Shown: piece after piece, positions 35,976 through 45,892 of the stretch
Position numbering within the stretch: position 1 is the first letter of the stretch
Layout of the letters: each line of letters begins with the position of its first letter
NCBI GenBank assembly: GCA_040367435.1
Contig: BAABWY010000005.1
Span: 62,001 to 126,000, forward strand
DNA: 64,000 nucleotides
Direction of reading: 5' to 3'
Source: Hyphomicrobiales bacterium 4NK60-0047b
Lineage (GTDB): Bacteria; Pseudomonadota; Alphaproteobacteria; Rhizobiales; HXMU1428-3
Translations under genes and position numbers: made by a program
The notes under the pieces: model-generated
What the model saw: only the letters and a program-made list of their open reading frames with translations
The model's database searches: none
Told to the model about the DNA's origin: nothing

Positions 35976-38900
35976 TTATTCTTTATTCAAAATTGCCTCA
36001 TATTTATCCAGCATTTCATCTGGAATTTCCATCAAATAAGGCCCATCTGTCCACAGGAGAGCTGATTTGAGCTTGTGATGGGGGTAAATCTCCCGCAAAG
36101 CAATGCGATAGGCGGCGAGCTGGGCTTGATAGGCTTCAGCGACATCTTCAAGCTTTCTAGGGCTAGGCCTGTTTGATTTGTAGTCAATGATCAGAATTTC
36201 ATTCTCCCGCACGACTAATCTATCAATTTGGCCTTGCAGAAGGATTGGCGTTGCTCCTGTTTTTTTAGGAGTAATCCTTGCGATTAAAGATACCTCAGCT
36301 TTCGAACCTGGGCCGAATAAGTCTTTGTAATCAGAATTATTTATAATAGCCAAGGTTTCACTTATGATAGAGGCTTGATGTCGCTCTCTTAAATCGCGTC
36401 CGTGATGTTTGGCAAGTGTTTCAGCGGCTTTTAAGCGATCAGCTTCAGGTACGTCAGGGAGATACTCCAAGAGTTTGTGAACCAGACGTCCTCTGATGAA
36501 GCGGCCATCATCACCCATTTTCTTCGGGCTAATCAGTGCCGGCTCGACGGGCAGTTTATCTTCATCATCTTCTGGTGTTTCATAGGGGATGACGCTTGAT
36601 GGTGCGACGGGTATTGTGCGAACAGGCTCGGTTAGGGCTTTCGTTTTTGCCCACTCTGGCAAGGGCGCTGTTTCTTTTTCCGCGCCTGACGTTTGTTCTA
36701 TTTCAGTCGGCTTTGATTGTTCACCTGTCTGGAATTGACGAACAATGGTGCCATCTTGTTTTTTAACCTCTTTGAGGTGACCTTCTAAACCATCATCAAT
36801 TAGATTATACCAGCAATCTTTCGTGCGGCCTCTTGTGCCTTCAAAACCGCAGACATAAAGACGGTCTCTGGCGCGCGTCATGGCCACATAAAGCAGGCGC
36901 ATCTGTTCGCTTTTTGCGTCTTCAGATATAGCCGCTCGAGCTTCTTTGATCGGAGCTAGATGGCTCTTATTTGGCAACGACCAGAGTGTGGTTGATATCA
37001 GGTTTTTATTTTTCGGGCTCTCTGGTAAATCCGGTCGTTTGATTTTCAGTAGGCTCTCTGATTGGCTTGCTGATTTGCTTGAGCACGTATCGGGAAGAAA
37101 AACTATATCAGCTTCCAAGCCCTTAGCACCATGGACTGTCATGACACGCACTTCATTGCGCCCCTTTTCCATATCGCGTTTTACTTCTGCGCCTGAGCGG
37201 CGTAACCAAGAGAGAAAACCTTGCAGTGATGGTGGCTCAAGCTCATCATATTGAAGTGAGAGATTGATAAATTCGTCTAGCGCGTCACCAGCTACAGCGC
37301 CCAACCTTGCTATGAATTTTTTACGTAAACCTTCTCCTTCCAGGAGGTTTGCAAAGAATTCAAAAGGAGGGAGAATATCTGCTCTTGATAACCAAAGACT
37401 TAACTGGCCTGCGACTTCATTGTATTTTTCTTCTCGCTTAGCGAAGTAACGCAAGCTTTGCCACAGAGAGCCTTTGCGTCCATGAGAGAGTTGGAACAAG
37501 TCATCATCATCCAGATTAAAAATCGGACTTTTAAGAAGGTTTGCCAAAGCGAGGTCATCTTCAGGCAGAAGTAGAAAATCACCTAAAGCTAGCATATCCA
37601 TCACTGCTAATTGTTCTGTGATAACGATCCGGTCGGCGCCAGCTACGGGAATATTTTGTGCTTTTAATGCTCTGATGATCATGGGAGCGAAGGGGGCACG
37701 TTTGCGCACCAGAATGAGAATATCACCAGGTTCAACAGGGCGACCTTTTGATGCTAAGATTTCACCTGCGTCGAGCCACTCTCTGATTTGTTTTGCAATT
37801 TTCTCTGCGCATCTTCCACTCGCATTATGGGCTTCACCTTCTTCAAGTGGATTGAACGCTTCTGATTTTTCTATTTTTTCATCTTTTTCCGTATCCCAAA
37901 TTTCGACCAACCCCGTTTCTAACTGTCGGTTGGAATAGTGGGTGATTTCCGCCCCGGACATGGTGAGGCAATCTCTTAAGTGAGGTTTTTGAAAAACAAG
38001 ATCAACCGAATTTAAAACCGCACGGGTCGAACGAAATGAAAGGTTGAGCGGAATGGTTTTAAAATTTTTATTGGCGCGCTCTGCACTTTTTGTAAAGTGT
38101 TCCCCCATCTCGCTGAACTGTTTTGGTTCAGCGCCCTGAAAGCCGTAGATCGATTGTTTTTCATCTCCCACAGCAAAGATTGTGCGCTCTTCAATCTGGC
38201 GGTCAAACATTTTCTGACTGTCACTGCTTTTATCTGTTTTTATGACAGCGTCTCTTGCGCCTTCGCTAAAGAAGAACTCTTCTGTAAGGCTAGTAATCAC
38301 TTGCCATTGTTCGGGACTGGTGTCTTGCGCTTCATCAACCAATATATGATCGAGGCCCTGATCAAGCTTATACAGAACCCACGCTGTGTTTTGACGCGAG
38401 CTCAATAGATCTGCTGTTTTTTCAATCAGATCTTGATAATCGAGTGCGGCTCGGATGCGCTTTTGCTGCTCATAAAGAGTGATGATTTTGTCAGCCAGAA
38501 TAAGCAATGATTTAGTGGCGTCTGCCACCATTAGGCTTTCATGTGCGATGAAAGCTTCATAGTAACTTCCCTGCCCCCGAAAAAGCTGGCTTGCAAGGGC
38601 TGGGTAATTTTCTTTTATCGCTTTGGTAAGCAACGTCTTTTCAGAACGGGGTTCGTTTTTGTCTGTTAAATATGCTTTTTGCAGCGTTCTAATTCTATGC
38701 TCAAGTGATTTTGTTTGTAGCACTTCATCAAGTTTTTTGGCTAGGCCCTGGTCCCTTTTGCTACCTTCATCATTTAAAATGGGGACCAAAGATTTGAGGA
38801 GTTCATCATCAACACTGGTTGCCATTCTTTCTTGCCAATGCGCTGTAGATTGGTTTTCTGGCAATTGCAGCAATGTCACGAGTGACGCTATTAATGCATT

Positions 38901-39593
38901 TGTGTCTGGTGCAATCAGCGGACCCCAAATAGACTTTTGTCTCAAGGTGTTTAAAACTAAACTTTCAAACTGACTATCGTTTGAAAAACTAATGACTTTG
39001 CCAAGGGCTAGACTTTCTTCACTTTGAGGATTTTTCAAAGCTTTTGTGAGCACTTGATCCATCGCATGTTTTAAAATGTCACTGGCGACAGTTTCATCTA
39101 GAACTTTAAAGTGAGGTGGCACTTCAGCTTCTAATGGGAAGCGCTGTAATAACTTTTCGCAAAAACTATGAATGGTTTGGACCTTCATGCCGCCAGGCGT
39201 TTCAATTGACTTTGCAAACAGGCGGCGGGCAAGTTCTATTTCTTGAGTTGAGGGTTCACATCCCAGAACTTTAGCCAGGCTTTCGTTATTTTCTTCATCC
39301 AGCAACACATCAGTTGGCATGGTGACCCATTTGGCTAATGTTTGGAAAAGCCGGTTTTCCATTTCAGCGGCGGCGGCTTTGGTGAAGGTCAGGCATAGGA
39401 TTTTATGAGGTTCATTGCCCCGCAGCAAGAGACGAAGAACGCGGTTGACCAAAATATATGTTTTGCCAGTGCCTGCATTTGCAGAAACGAAAGCTGACGT
39501 TTTTGGATCAGCGGCGTTTGCCTGGCTTTTTGTTGTTTGCTCATAGATTTTAGTGAGATCAACGATTGGCTCAACTGAATGCTTGTTCATCAC
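35976..39593 (-). CDS. addA: Double-strand break repair helicase-nuclease AddA
   Basis: 1205 residues, UvrD-type superfamily 1 helicase. Walker A FVSANAGTGKTYILVNRV, Walker B HILVDEAQDTSPEQW, FAVGDEKQSIYGFQGAEP (motif III), LNLSFRSTRAVL, VRVMTVHGAKGLEADIVFLP and QMRLLYVAMTRARDRLYVCG. The C-terminal RecB-like nuclease has GQIDRLVVRENEILIIDYKS and AYQAQLAAYR. It processes broken DNA ends with AddB. Its ATG overlaps the addB stop by 4 bases, so the two are coupled. Confidence 0.95.
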   Translation of the reverse strand: MMNKHSVEPIVDLTKIYEQTTKSQANAADPKTSAFVSANAGTGKTYILVNRVLRLLLRGNEPHKILCLTFTKAAAAEMENRLFQTLAKWVTMPTDVLLDEENNESLAKVLGCEPSTQEIELARRLFAKSIETPGGMKVQTIHSFCEKLLQRFPLEAEVPPHFKVLDETVASDILKHAMDQVLTKALKNPQSEESLALGKVISFSNDSQFESLVLNTLRQKSIWGPLIAPDTNALIASLVTLLQLPENQSTAHWQERMATSVDDELLKSLVPILNDEGSKRDQGLAKKLDEVLQTKSLEHRIRTLQKAYLTDKNEPRSEKTLLTKAIKENYPALASQLFRGQGSYYEAFIAHESLMVADATKSLLILADKIITLYEQQKRIRAALDYQDLIEKTADLLSSRQNTAWVLYKLDQGLDHILVDEAQDTSPEQWQVITSLTEEFFFSEGARDAVIKTDKSSDSQKMFDRQIEERTIFAVGDEKQSIYGFQGAEPKQFSEMGEHFTKSAERANKNFKTIPLNLSFRSTRAVLNSVDLVFQKPHLRDCLTMSGAEITHYSNRQLETGLVEIWDTEKDEKIEKSEAFNPLEEGEAHNASGRCAEKIAKQIREWLDAGEILASKGRPVEPGDILILVRKRAPFAPMIIRALKAQNIPVAGADRIVITEQLAVMDMLALGDFLLLPEDDLALANLLKSPIFNLDDDDLFQLSHGRKGSLWQSLRYFAKREEKYNEVAGQLSLWLSRADILPPFEFFANLLEGEGLRKKFIARLGAVAGDALDEFINLSLQYDELEPPSLQGFLSWLRRSGAEVKRDMEKGRNEVRVMTVHGAKGLEADIVFLPDTCSSKSASQSESLLKIKRPDLPESPKNKNLISTTLWSLPNKSHLAPIKEARAAISEDAKSEQMRLLYVAMTRARDRLYVCGFEGTRGRTKDCWYNLIDDGLEGHLKEVKKQDGTIVRQFQTGEQSKPTEIEQTSGAEKETAPLPEWAKTKALTEPVRTIPVAPSSVIPYETPEDDEDKLPVEPALISPKKMGDDGRFIRGRLVHKLLEYLPDVPEADRLKAAETLAKHHGRDLRERHQASIISETLAIINNSDYKDLFGPGSKAEVSLIARITPKKTGATPILLQGQIDRLVVRENEILIIDYKSNRPSPRKLEDVAEAYQAQLAAYRIALREIYPHHKLKSALLWTDGPYLMEIPDEMLDKYEAILNKE

Positions 39594-42500
39594 TTATCCT
39601 CGCTCTCATCCTCAGCGCCCCATTCCTGAACGCGTGCTAGGTGAGCGTAATCATCATATTCATATTGGCCTTTAAAATCGTGGCGGCGCAGAGCTTTATA
39701 AGGTGTTTCCTCTTTATCAAATTTAGCAACCAGATTTTCGAGCTGCTTCAGTGATTGCTCTATAAGCTCGCCCATCTGATCACCATCGATCGTGGTCTCT
39801 ATGCCAGCAGGGCTTCCGCCTTTTGCGGCAATGTAAGAGAGGGCTGTGACTTCACCTTTGTTTAGCCCCTTAAAACCAGCTTCTTGCTGAATGGCAGCTT
39901 CTAACGGCAATTGTGGACTAAACAATGCTTTGACTTTTGCCGGGCTTGGAACGGTTCCAGTTTTATAATCATAAATATGAAAGCTGCCATTTTTTGCTTC
40001 GTCGATGCGATCAGCTCGTGCTGTCAGATAGAAAGGACCAGCTGGGGCTTTGACTTCCAAGCGCCCGCTTAATTCTGTATGGCATTGTTTCAATTCATCA
40101 CGCCTTGCTGGTTCTGTTTCTGCGAACCATTTGGTAAAACGCTCGAACCTTGGCTGCCAGAAGGTGCCGATTTGTGGGTGATTGGCAATTTCTTTCATTA
40201 GCTCGGCTGAAATTTCTGCCAACTCTTGCTCGCTGTTTTGCGGCAATGTTTTTGGATATCGCTCCGTAAAAATCTGCATGGCTTTGTGAATTATCTGCCC
40301 CCGCATGGCTGCATTTGGCGGGGCACCTAAGGGCTCCAACGGTGCGAGCTTTAAAATCGAGCGGGCAAAGATGCTATAAGGATTGGCGATCCACTCTTCA
40401 ATGCGGGTTACACTTAGTTGACGCGGCCGCGCTTTCACTGGTGGTTTCGGTGCCGGGCTTTTAATTTTTGGCGCTGGTTCGACTTTATCTCGAAGTGCTG
40501 CCCATTGATCAAATGGCTCATCTGTTTTTGGTTCTAGCAATTCACTTGCCTCTAGACCGTCTAACAGAGCTGACATGCGCATGATCCATCTTGATGGCAC
40601 CGTTTGGACGCCATCCGTTTTGCCTGCTCTTGTTAGGTAAACTTCTTTGGCACAAAGAAGAGACGCAAAATCATGAGCGCCATAGCCAATATGTTGTTCT
40701 GGTGCCGGCAGGCCTAACTCTTGGCACATGGGACGGGACAGCCACGGGTTTGCGTTAGCGGTATTGGGCCAAGTGCCTTCATTCAATCCGCCCAAGATGA
40801 CTACATCTGTTTGTTGCAAACGTGCTTCAAAGGGGCCCCAGATGAAAATTCTCGGATGAACTGGAGTGAGTGGGCGAACCGTCTCACCTGCGATTAGGCT
40901 TCTATAGAACTCAGGGTAATCTCTTGCCCTAAGGTTGGGCGAGACGTTTTTAATTGAGATGATTTCAGCACATAGTTTGGCCAATTGCTCACCAGCGGCA
41001 CCCACCCATAATTGACTGCCAATTTCGGGTTCTTGTGGTTGGTCTTGATCTGGCTCCGAGCTTTCTATTTCTTGTGCACTTTCTCGCTCCTCAAAACTCT
41101 CAGCTAAATGTTCAGCTGTATAGATGTGCGCATCTAAAAAACTTTGAAGGTTATGATCTTTTGTAGATTTGAAAAGTTCAGTTAAAGGCCCAAACGCTTT
41201 TTCTAAACGCTCTAATAATTGTTCAGCGAGCGCCCATTCTTCTTCCTTTAAACGTTTGATCGCTGGGTGAAGATGAACGTCCGATTGTTTTTTCTTTCCT
41301 TCATCATCATCATTGACTGTGCATTGCTCTTTTATAGTCTCAAAGGTTAATCTTAACCCTTCTAAACCTCGCCCCATCCAGGGTTGTCTGAGAGCTGAGA
41401 TTTCAAGCGCTCTAGCGCCTAAGCGACTGTCTCCGCGTTCAAAGCCAAGACGTGTTAGAGGGTGTTTTAACAATGCTAAAAGGAATGATGGTTCAAACCC
41501 TGAATTTTGACATTGTATGATGCTGTCAAAAAAAGCCCCCGGCATTGTTTTAGCTAGGGGACGGCCACCTGAATCGTCGACCTTGATGCCCCATTCTTCT
41601 AAGCGAACAGCAACACGCCGGGCTAACAATCTATCTGGAGTGACGAGAGCGGCTGTTTGATTTTTTTGTTCGGCTGTTCGGCGCAAAATGAGCGAGACCA
41701 TCTCTGCTTCTTCTTGAGCATCGCGGGCTAGATTGAGCGAGATGTTTTCAAGGCCAGCTTTTAAATTGTTTTTCTCTTCAGGTGTTGCTTCGTAATCTTT
41801 TATATAATCTTGCCATTGCTCAGTTGAGCTTGAGGGACGAAGAGCTTCACTTACAAATTTTGTCAGAGCTGCTTTACTTGAAGACGCCTCAGTACCTTCA
41901 ACCGCTTTGACGTTTGACCTCGGCTCTCCAATATCGGCACATAATTTGGATAACCCAAATTGAGGATGTTCTGGATGATTGGGCACCAGATTGGTAAATG
42001 CTAAATCATCTAATTCCTGATCAAGACCAGGGAGAACGATTAAGCCATTTTCTAAGTTCGCCACCGCTTTCATTAATCTGGCGGCTGCAGGAACACTACC
42101 AGTTGAGCCAGCGATGATGATTGGGTTTTCTGGCTTTGTTTGCTCTAAGCGCTCAGTTTCTTTATTCAGCATAATATTGCGTCTTGAGGCTTGGCTAAGT
42201 TGATCCGTGGCTTTTAAATAGTCTGGCCAGACTTTAGTGATGATTGTTAGGAAATCCAGTGTATGTTGCCAATGTTCTGAGAACTGGTCTGGCACCAGAT
42301 TTTCCAAGTTTGAAAGATCGACCTCTTCGGTTTCAGCATTATCGATAAGCTTTGCGAGCTCATGAGCCATGAGTGAGGCTTGAGCAGGCTTGATTTGACC
42401 TTCTACTTGTTCTTTAGCTAAGTGCGGTTCTGGAGCTAACTCAGGATTTTTCCGCCAGCTTAAGATCGCTTGCGTCAAGATGAGGTGGCGCTCAAGACTG

Positions 42501-42832
42501 GAGACTGCCGGCTTCATATCTATTAAGCTTTGGTCTGGCCCCTTGCCTGTAAAACCACTGCTTAGTGCTTCATAGATCAGCCCTTCATCATCATCACCAT
42601 CTCCTAAAGGGCGGATGGTTGGCAGGATAATGGCTTTGCAGTTCGACAATCTTAAAAAGGCTTCGCCGCAGACGCGACATGCTCGCCTTGTTGGGAGCAA
42701 AAGAGTGATATTGGCTAATTCTTCAACTTTTGGAGCTTGCCCTTTTTGGAAAGGGAGTGACCCTTCCAGAATGGCCGACACTAGGCTATCAAGAAAAGGA
42801 GCAGTTGACGGGATATGGACAATATTTGTCAT
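39590..42832 (-). CDS. addB: Double-strand break repair protein AddB
   Basis: 1080 residues, alphaproteobacterial AddB type. N-terminal inactive helicase-like part (LANITLLLPTRRACRVCGEA; PIIIAGSTGSVPAAARLMKA; VVILGGLNEGTWPNTANANP) and a C-terminal nuclease domain (TARADRIDEAKNGSFHIYDY then KTGTVPSPAK). No four-cysteine iron-sulfur set like that of Bacillus AddB is visible. It partners AddA. A family B repeat ends about 34 bases upstream of the start codon. Confidence 0.93.
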   Translation of the reverse strand: MTNIVHIPSTAPFLDSLVSAILEGSLPFQKGQAPKVEELANITLLLPTRRACRVCGEAFLRLSNCKAIILPTIRPLGDGDDDEGLIYEALSSGFTGKGPDQSLIDMKPAVSSLERHLILTQAILSWRKNPELAPEPHLAKEQVEGQIKPAQASLMAHELAKLIDNAETEEVDLSNLENLVPDQFSEHWQHTLDFLTIITKVWPDYLKATDQLSQASRRNIMLNKETERLEQTKPENPIIIAGSTGSVPAAARLMKAVANLENGLIVLPGLDQELDDLAFTNLVPNHPEHPQFGLSKLCADIGEPRSNVKAVEGTEASSSKAALTKFVSEALRPSSSTEQWQDYIKDYEATPEEKNNLKAGLENISLNLARDAQEEAEMVSLILRRTAEQKNQTAALVTPDRLLARRVAVRLEEWGIKVDDSGGRPLAKTMPGAFFDSIIQCQNSGFEPSFLLALLKHPLTRLGFERGDSRLGARALEISALRQPWMGRGLEGLRLTFETIKEQCTVNDDDEGKKKQSDVHLHPAIKRLKEEEWALAEQLLERLEKAFGPLTELFKSTKDHNLQSFLDAHIYTAEHLAESFEERESAQEIESSEPDQDQPQEPEIGSQLWVGAAGEQLAKLCAEIISIKNVSPNLRARDYPEFYRSLIAGETVRPLTPVHPRIFIWGPFEARLQQTDVVILGGLNEGTWPNTANANPWLSRPMCQELGLPAPEQHIGYGAHDFASLLCAKEVYLTRAGKTDGVQTVPSRWIMRMSALLDGLEASELLEPKTDEPFDQWAALRDKVEPAPKIKSPAPKPPVKARPRQLSVTRIEEWIANPYSIFARSILKLAPLEPLGAPPNAAMRGQIIHKAMQIFTERYPKTLPQNSEQELAEISAELMKEIANHPQIGTFWQPRFERFTKWFAETEPARRDELKQCHTELSGRLEVKAPAGPFYLTARADRIDEAKNGSFHIYDYKTGTVPSPAKVKALFSPQLPLEAAIQQEAGFKGLNKGEVTALSYIAAKGGSPAGIETTIDGDQMGELIEQSLKQLENLVAKFDKEETPYKALRRHDFKGQYEYDDYAHLARVQEWGAEDESEDK

Positions 42833-42865
42833 TGTTCTAGTCTCTTTTTTGATGCCGTTTTATTT

Positions 42866-42975
42866 CTCTCACGGCTATTCTGCAGCTGAAGCTGCAGGCC
42901 TCCGAGGGGCGGCGCTTGCACCGGACGCCCCTGGCGTCATGTCCTGACGCCGAAAGGGCGTCACTCCTTCTTCGT
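42866..42975 (+). repeat. Family B module, short 110 bp form
   Basis: CTCTCACGGCTATT, hairpin CTGCAGC TGAA GCTGCAG (42880-42897), CCTCCGAGGGGCGG, GGACGCCCCTGGCGTC, then GACGCC GAAAG GGCGTC (42945-42961 area), ending CTCCTTCTTCG. It lacks the long GATCAG hairpin of the copies at 521, 20154 and 23180. It lies upstream of addB. Confidence 0.9.
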
Positions 42976-43004
42976 ATATATAATTTCCGCGTCAGTTCGC
43001 TTTT

Positions 43005-43235
43005 TTACGCTTCAAATGCCCACTCTTTTAGTGCTCCTTCAGGTTGCCCACCTGCAACCGTCGCGGCAACCGCGATTTTTTAGTTGCGCTTTAGATTGCC
43101 CACATGCAACCGCGATTTTTTAACTGCGCTTCAGATGCCCACCAAGCATCCGCGCTTTTTTAACTGCGCTTCAGATGCCCAACAAGCATCCGCGCTTTTT
43201 TAACTGCACTTCAGATGCCCAACAAGCATCCGCGC
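43005..43235 (+). repeat. Family A hairpins, about six copies in a row
   Basis: Copies with GGTTGC/GCAACC (43034), ATTGC/GCAAC (43092), and three with GATGC/GCATC in CGCTTCAGATGCCCA.CAAGCATCCGCG spaced 38 bases apart (43128-43230). Spacers are TTTTTTAACTG. A degraded copy opens the block. The last one runs into the stop codon (CTA on this strand, 43235-43237) of the nucleotidyltransferase gene. Confidence 0.88.
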
Positions 43236-43978
43236 TATAATGTTGGTTCAGCTTGGCGAATGCAATCCTCTGCTTCACTTAGAGCTTCAGTTGTCCCCAC
43301 ATGCATCCAAATGCCTTGGTGTTTGATGCCATAAACACGGTTTTGGGCTATTGAGACGTCCCAGAGTTTATTGAGAGAAAAAGAGCCTTTCAATCTATTC
43401 TCAGGAACGCTTTTCTCAAATAGATTTTTGGTGGCGATGCTAGCGCCAATGAACACATGGTCTGAGGCAACATCGCTTGGTTTTCTGCTGATTAGCCCTT
43501 CATTGCTGAGAAGGAAATCCCCTTTGCCATCATAACCAAGGGATGTGTTTTTGTTAGCAAGGCAAAGGAGGTTATCCATTTTTTGTGGGTCAAAGTTTTT
43601 GACCATTTCAGCCAGATTATTATGCCCACTTTCAACCCAAACTGAATCAGAGTTGTGAATGAAAAATGCTTTATCTCCAAAGTGATCTAGCGCTTTATAA
43701 ACACCGCCGCCAGTGTCGAGTAGTTCATCTCTTTCATCAGAGATGATGATTTCTACATCGGTTCTTTGGCGCAAGTGAGTTTCAAGAACATCAGCTAAAT
43801 AATGAACATTGACAACAATTTTTTTCACACCGACTGAAGTCAAGCGATCGATGACATGATCAATCAGTGGTTTCCCTGCGAGCTTTACCATAGGCTTGGG
43901 GACTGTATCCGTCAGCGGGCGCATGCGCGAACCAAAGCCTGCCCCTAGAATAAATGCTTGATCAACCATGTCCCTCAT
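43235..43978 (-). CDS. murU: MurU-like sugar-1-phosphate nucleotidyltransferase
   Basis: 247 residues. QAFILGAGFGSRMRPLTDTV, PKPMVKLAGKPLIDHVIDRL, ISDERDELLDTGGGVYKAL, FFIHNSDSVWV. This is the nucleotidyltransferase fold with the GXGXRMRPLT and PKPM signatures. Placed next to an AmgK-type kinase, it probably makes UDP-MurNAc from MurNAc-1-phosphate in the wall-recycling route known from Pseudomonas and alphaproteobacteria. Start could be ATG 43978 or 43969 (MVDQAF); ribosome sites are poor for both. Family A repeats begin 8 bases upstream. Confidence 0.82.
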   Translation of the reverse strand: MRDMVDQAFILGAGFGSRMRPLTDTVPKPMVKLAGKPLIDHVIDRLTSVGVKKIVVNVHYLADVLETHLRQRTDVEIIISDERDELLDTGGGVYKALDHFGDKAFFIHNSDSVWVESGHNNLAEMVKNFDPQKMDNLLCLANKNTSLGYDGKGDFLLSNEGLISRKPSDVASDHVFIGASIATKNLFEKSVPENRLKGSFSLNKLWDVSIAQNRVYGIKHQGIWMHVGTTEALSEAEDCIRQAEPTL

Positions 43979-43985
43979 CTCTTTT

Positions 43986-44213
43986 TAGTGCTCCTTCAGG
44001 TTGCCCACTAGCAACCGTCGCGTAGTGCTCCTTCAGGTTGCCCACTAGCAACCGTCGCGTAGTGCTCCTTCAGGTTGCCCACTAGCAACCGTCGCGTAGT
44101 GCTCCTTCAGGCTGCCTACTAGCTACCGTCGCGTAGTGCTCCTTCAGGTTGATGTTTTTTTGTGCTTCAGATGCCCACAAAGCATCCGCACTAACAACCG
44201 TAGCGACATCTGC
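43986..44213 (+). repeat. Family A tandem array, 37 bp period, ending in a nested copy
   Basis: Unit starts (TAGTGCTCC) at 43986, 44023, 44060, 44097 and 44134. The first three are identical hairpins GGTTGC CCACTA GCAACC followed by GTCGCG. The fourth has changed (GGCTGC..GCTACC) and no longer pairs. The fifth encloses an inner hairpin GTGC TTCA GATGC CCACAAA GCATC C GCAC between GGTTG (44147) and CAACC (44194). No spacers, so not CRISPR. The rest to 44286 shows no gene. Confidence 0.9.
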
Positions 44214-44286
44214 ATAACTGTCTTTCAAATACCATTTTTGAATGGCTTTAGGTTATCTACTCGTTGCCAACCTAGCACCCGCAAAA

Positions 44287-45855
44287 TTAACCGACCATAC
44301 TGAGATCTTTTTCCGATTTGATGCGCAACTCTTCTGGAAAGTTTGTTTCGTACCAGTTGAATATGTCAATCAAATGTGAGTGTTTTAAATTGCGCTCCAA
44401 ATAATCCCAGATGCGTGGAATGTGAGCCAGATAATGTTTTTTTCCATCTCTCACAGCTAGTCTGACAAAAATCCCGAGTAATTTACTGGCGCGCTGTGCC
44501 CCTAATATTGCGTAGGCCCTCAAAAAATCTTCTTCATCAAATGATGGGTCTAACCGCTCAGCTTGCTTGAGATAACGGGCAACGAGGTGTTGCTCAACGG
44601 CTTCTGGGACTGTTATGCGGGCATCCTGGCAAAGGGAAACAACATCATAAGCAGCATGACCAATGACTGCATCTTGAAAATCGATAATGCCAAGTGACTT
44701 TAAATCGCTTTGATTGGAGAGATGCATTAAATTAGGAGAATGAAAATCCCTCAATACCCAATGCCTGTTATTTGGGCTTAAATCATTAAGGAGTTTTGAC
44801 CAGAGGTTTTGATAGTTTTGTCGCTCAGCGCTAGAGACTTTGGTGTTTTTTAATTTTGGCCAATACCAATCAATAACCAACTCTGCTTCAATTGATAGCG
44901 CATTATTTGAATAAGATGGGAGCTCATAAATACGTTCTCCTACTTGCATTGGCTTTGGTTTGTGCCTGCGCAGTTCGCATAAAATATCAATCGCCGTTTC
45001 ATATAATGTTTGCTGATTTGCATTTTCTTGCGTGATCATATGATAGAGCTGGTTGTCGCCAAGGTCATTTATCAGAAGCAAACCATCTTCTAAATTAAAC
45101 TTATGAACCTTCGGTGCCGAAAGCCCTGCATCAATAAGTGCGTTAGAGACTGCCACAAAGCTTGTCATGTCTTCGGCTAAATGAGCGATTTGACTATAGG
45201 GTTTACCATCTCTGATTGGAGGGCCATCTGGTTGTGGCGGGGCGTTCATCAAGAGAGCTTCATCTGCTGTTTCTCTCAAGCGAATGTAAGATCTGGTGGA
45301 CGCATCACCTTGTAAAAATTGCCACTTGGCTTGCCGCCATTTGGTTGCCTCAAGGAAGCTGCCTATTTTAAAAAACCGCTCGCATTTTTCTTTTTGTTTT
45401 CCGAACCCGGTTATTTTCAAGAGGCGGTTATCATCTTCAGCTGTCACCACCTCTTCTAATGAGATTTCATAACGATCATGAATATTATGATGTTCGCCCA
45501 ATTGCTCAGGCCACTCGATGAGGGTAATGTGATTGTCTAACTCATCATAGAGACCGAGTTCTTCAACCTCACTGCTATCTGAGAGACGATAGAGATCGTA
45601 GTGGGAAATTTCAGCTCGTTGTGTTTCATAAGGAATAAGAATTGGGAAAGTTGGACTTTGAACCTCAAGTTCAGGTGAGTTTGCTATACTTCTGATGAGA
45701 GCACGAGCAAAGGTTGATTTACCAGCGCCTAAATCACCTTTTAGAAACAGCGTATCCCCCTTGCTTAAGATGCAAGACAGTTTTTGGGCAATGACTTCTA
45801 ATTCAGCTCTATTCACTTTGGAATGGTTAGCTGATATTTGTTTGAATTCGTTCAC
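44287..45855 (-). CDS. tsaE: Fusion of TsaE (tRNA t6A synthesis ATPase) with an AmgK-type anomeric kinase
   Basis: 522 residues, two domains. Residues 1-150: TsaE, with Walker A DTLFLKGDLGAGKSTFARAL, VQSPTFPILIPYE, ISHYDLYRLSDSSEVEELGL and ITLIEWPEQL. Residues about 180-500: aminoglycoside-phosphotransferase fold with FLQGDASTRSYIRLR, LLINDLGDNQLYHM, WVLRDFHSPNLMHL (catalytic Asp) and LGIIDFQDAVIGHAAYDVVS. The kinase half resembles AmgK, which phosphorylates MurNAc at C1; the next gene is the MurU-like partner. The fusion is usual in rhizobia. Located between divL and the nucleotidyltransferase, all minus strand. Confidence 0.9.
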   Translation of the reverse strand: MNEFKQISANHSKVNRAELEVIAQKLSCILSKGDTLFLKGDLGAGKSTFARALIRSIANSPELEVQSPTFPILIPYETQRAEISHYDLYRLSDSSEVEELGLYDELDNHITLIEWPEQLGEHHNIHDRYEISLEEVVTAEDDNRLLKITGFGKQKEKCERFFKIGSFLEATKWRQAKWQFLQGDASTRSYIRLRETADEALLMNAPPQPDGPPIRDGKPYSQIAHLAEDMTSFVAVSNALIDAGLSAPKVHKFNLEDGLLLINDLGDNQLYHMITQENANQQTLYETAIDILCELRRHKPKPMQVGERIYELPSYSNNALSIEAELVIDWYWPKLKNTKVSSAERQNYQNLWSKLLNDLSPNNRHWVLRDFHSPNLMHLSNQSDLKSLGIIDFQDAVIGHAAYDVVSLCQDARITVPEAVEQHLVARYLKQAERLDPSFDEEDFLRAYAILGAQRASKLLGIFVRLAVRDGKKHYLAHIPRIWDYLERNLKHSHLIDIFNWYETNFPEELRIKSEKDLSMVG

Positions 45856-45892
45856 GCATTACTCCCAAAAAATATATCTGCACGCAGAGGGG

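Noticed and set aside
43986-44213. Possible CRISPR array (37 bp direct repeats)
   Set aside because: Units are joined head to tail without unique spacers, each unit is itself a hairpin of family A, and no cas gene is present.
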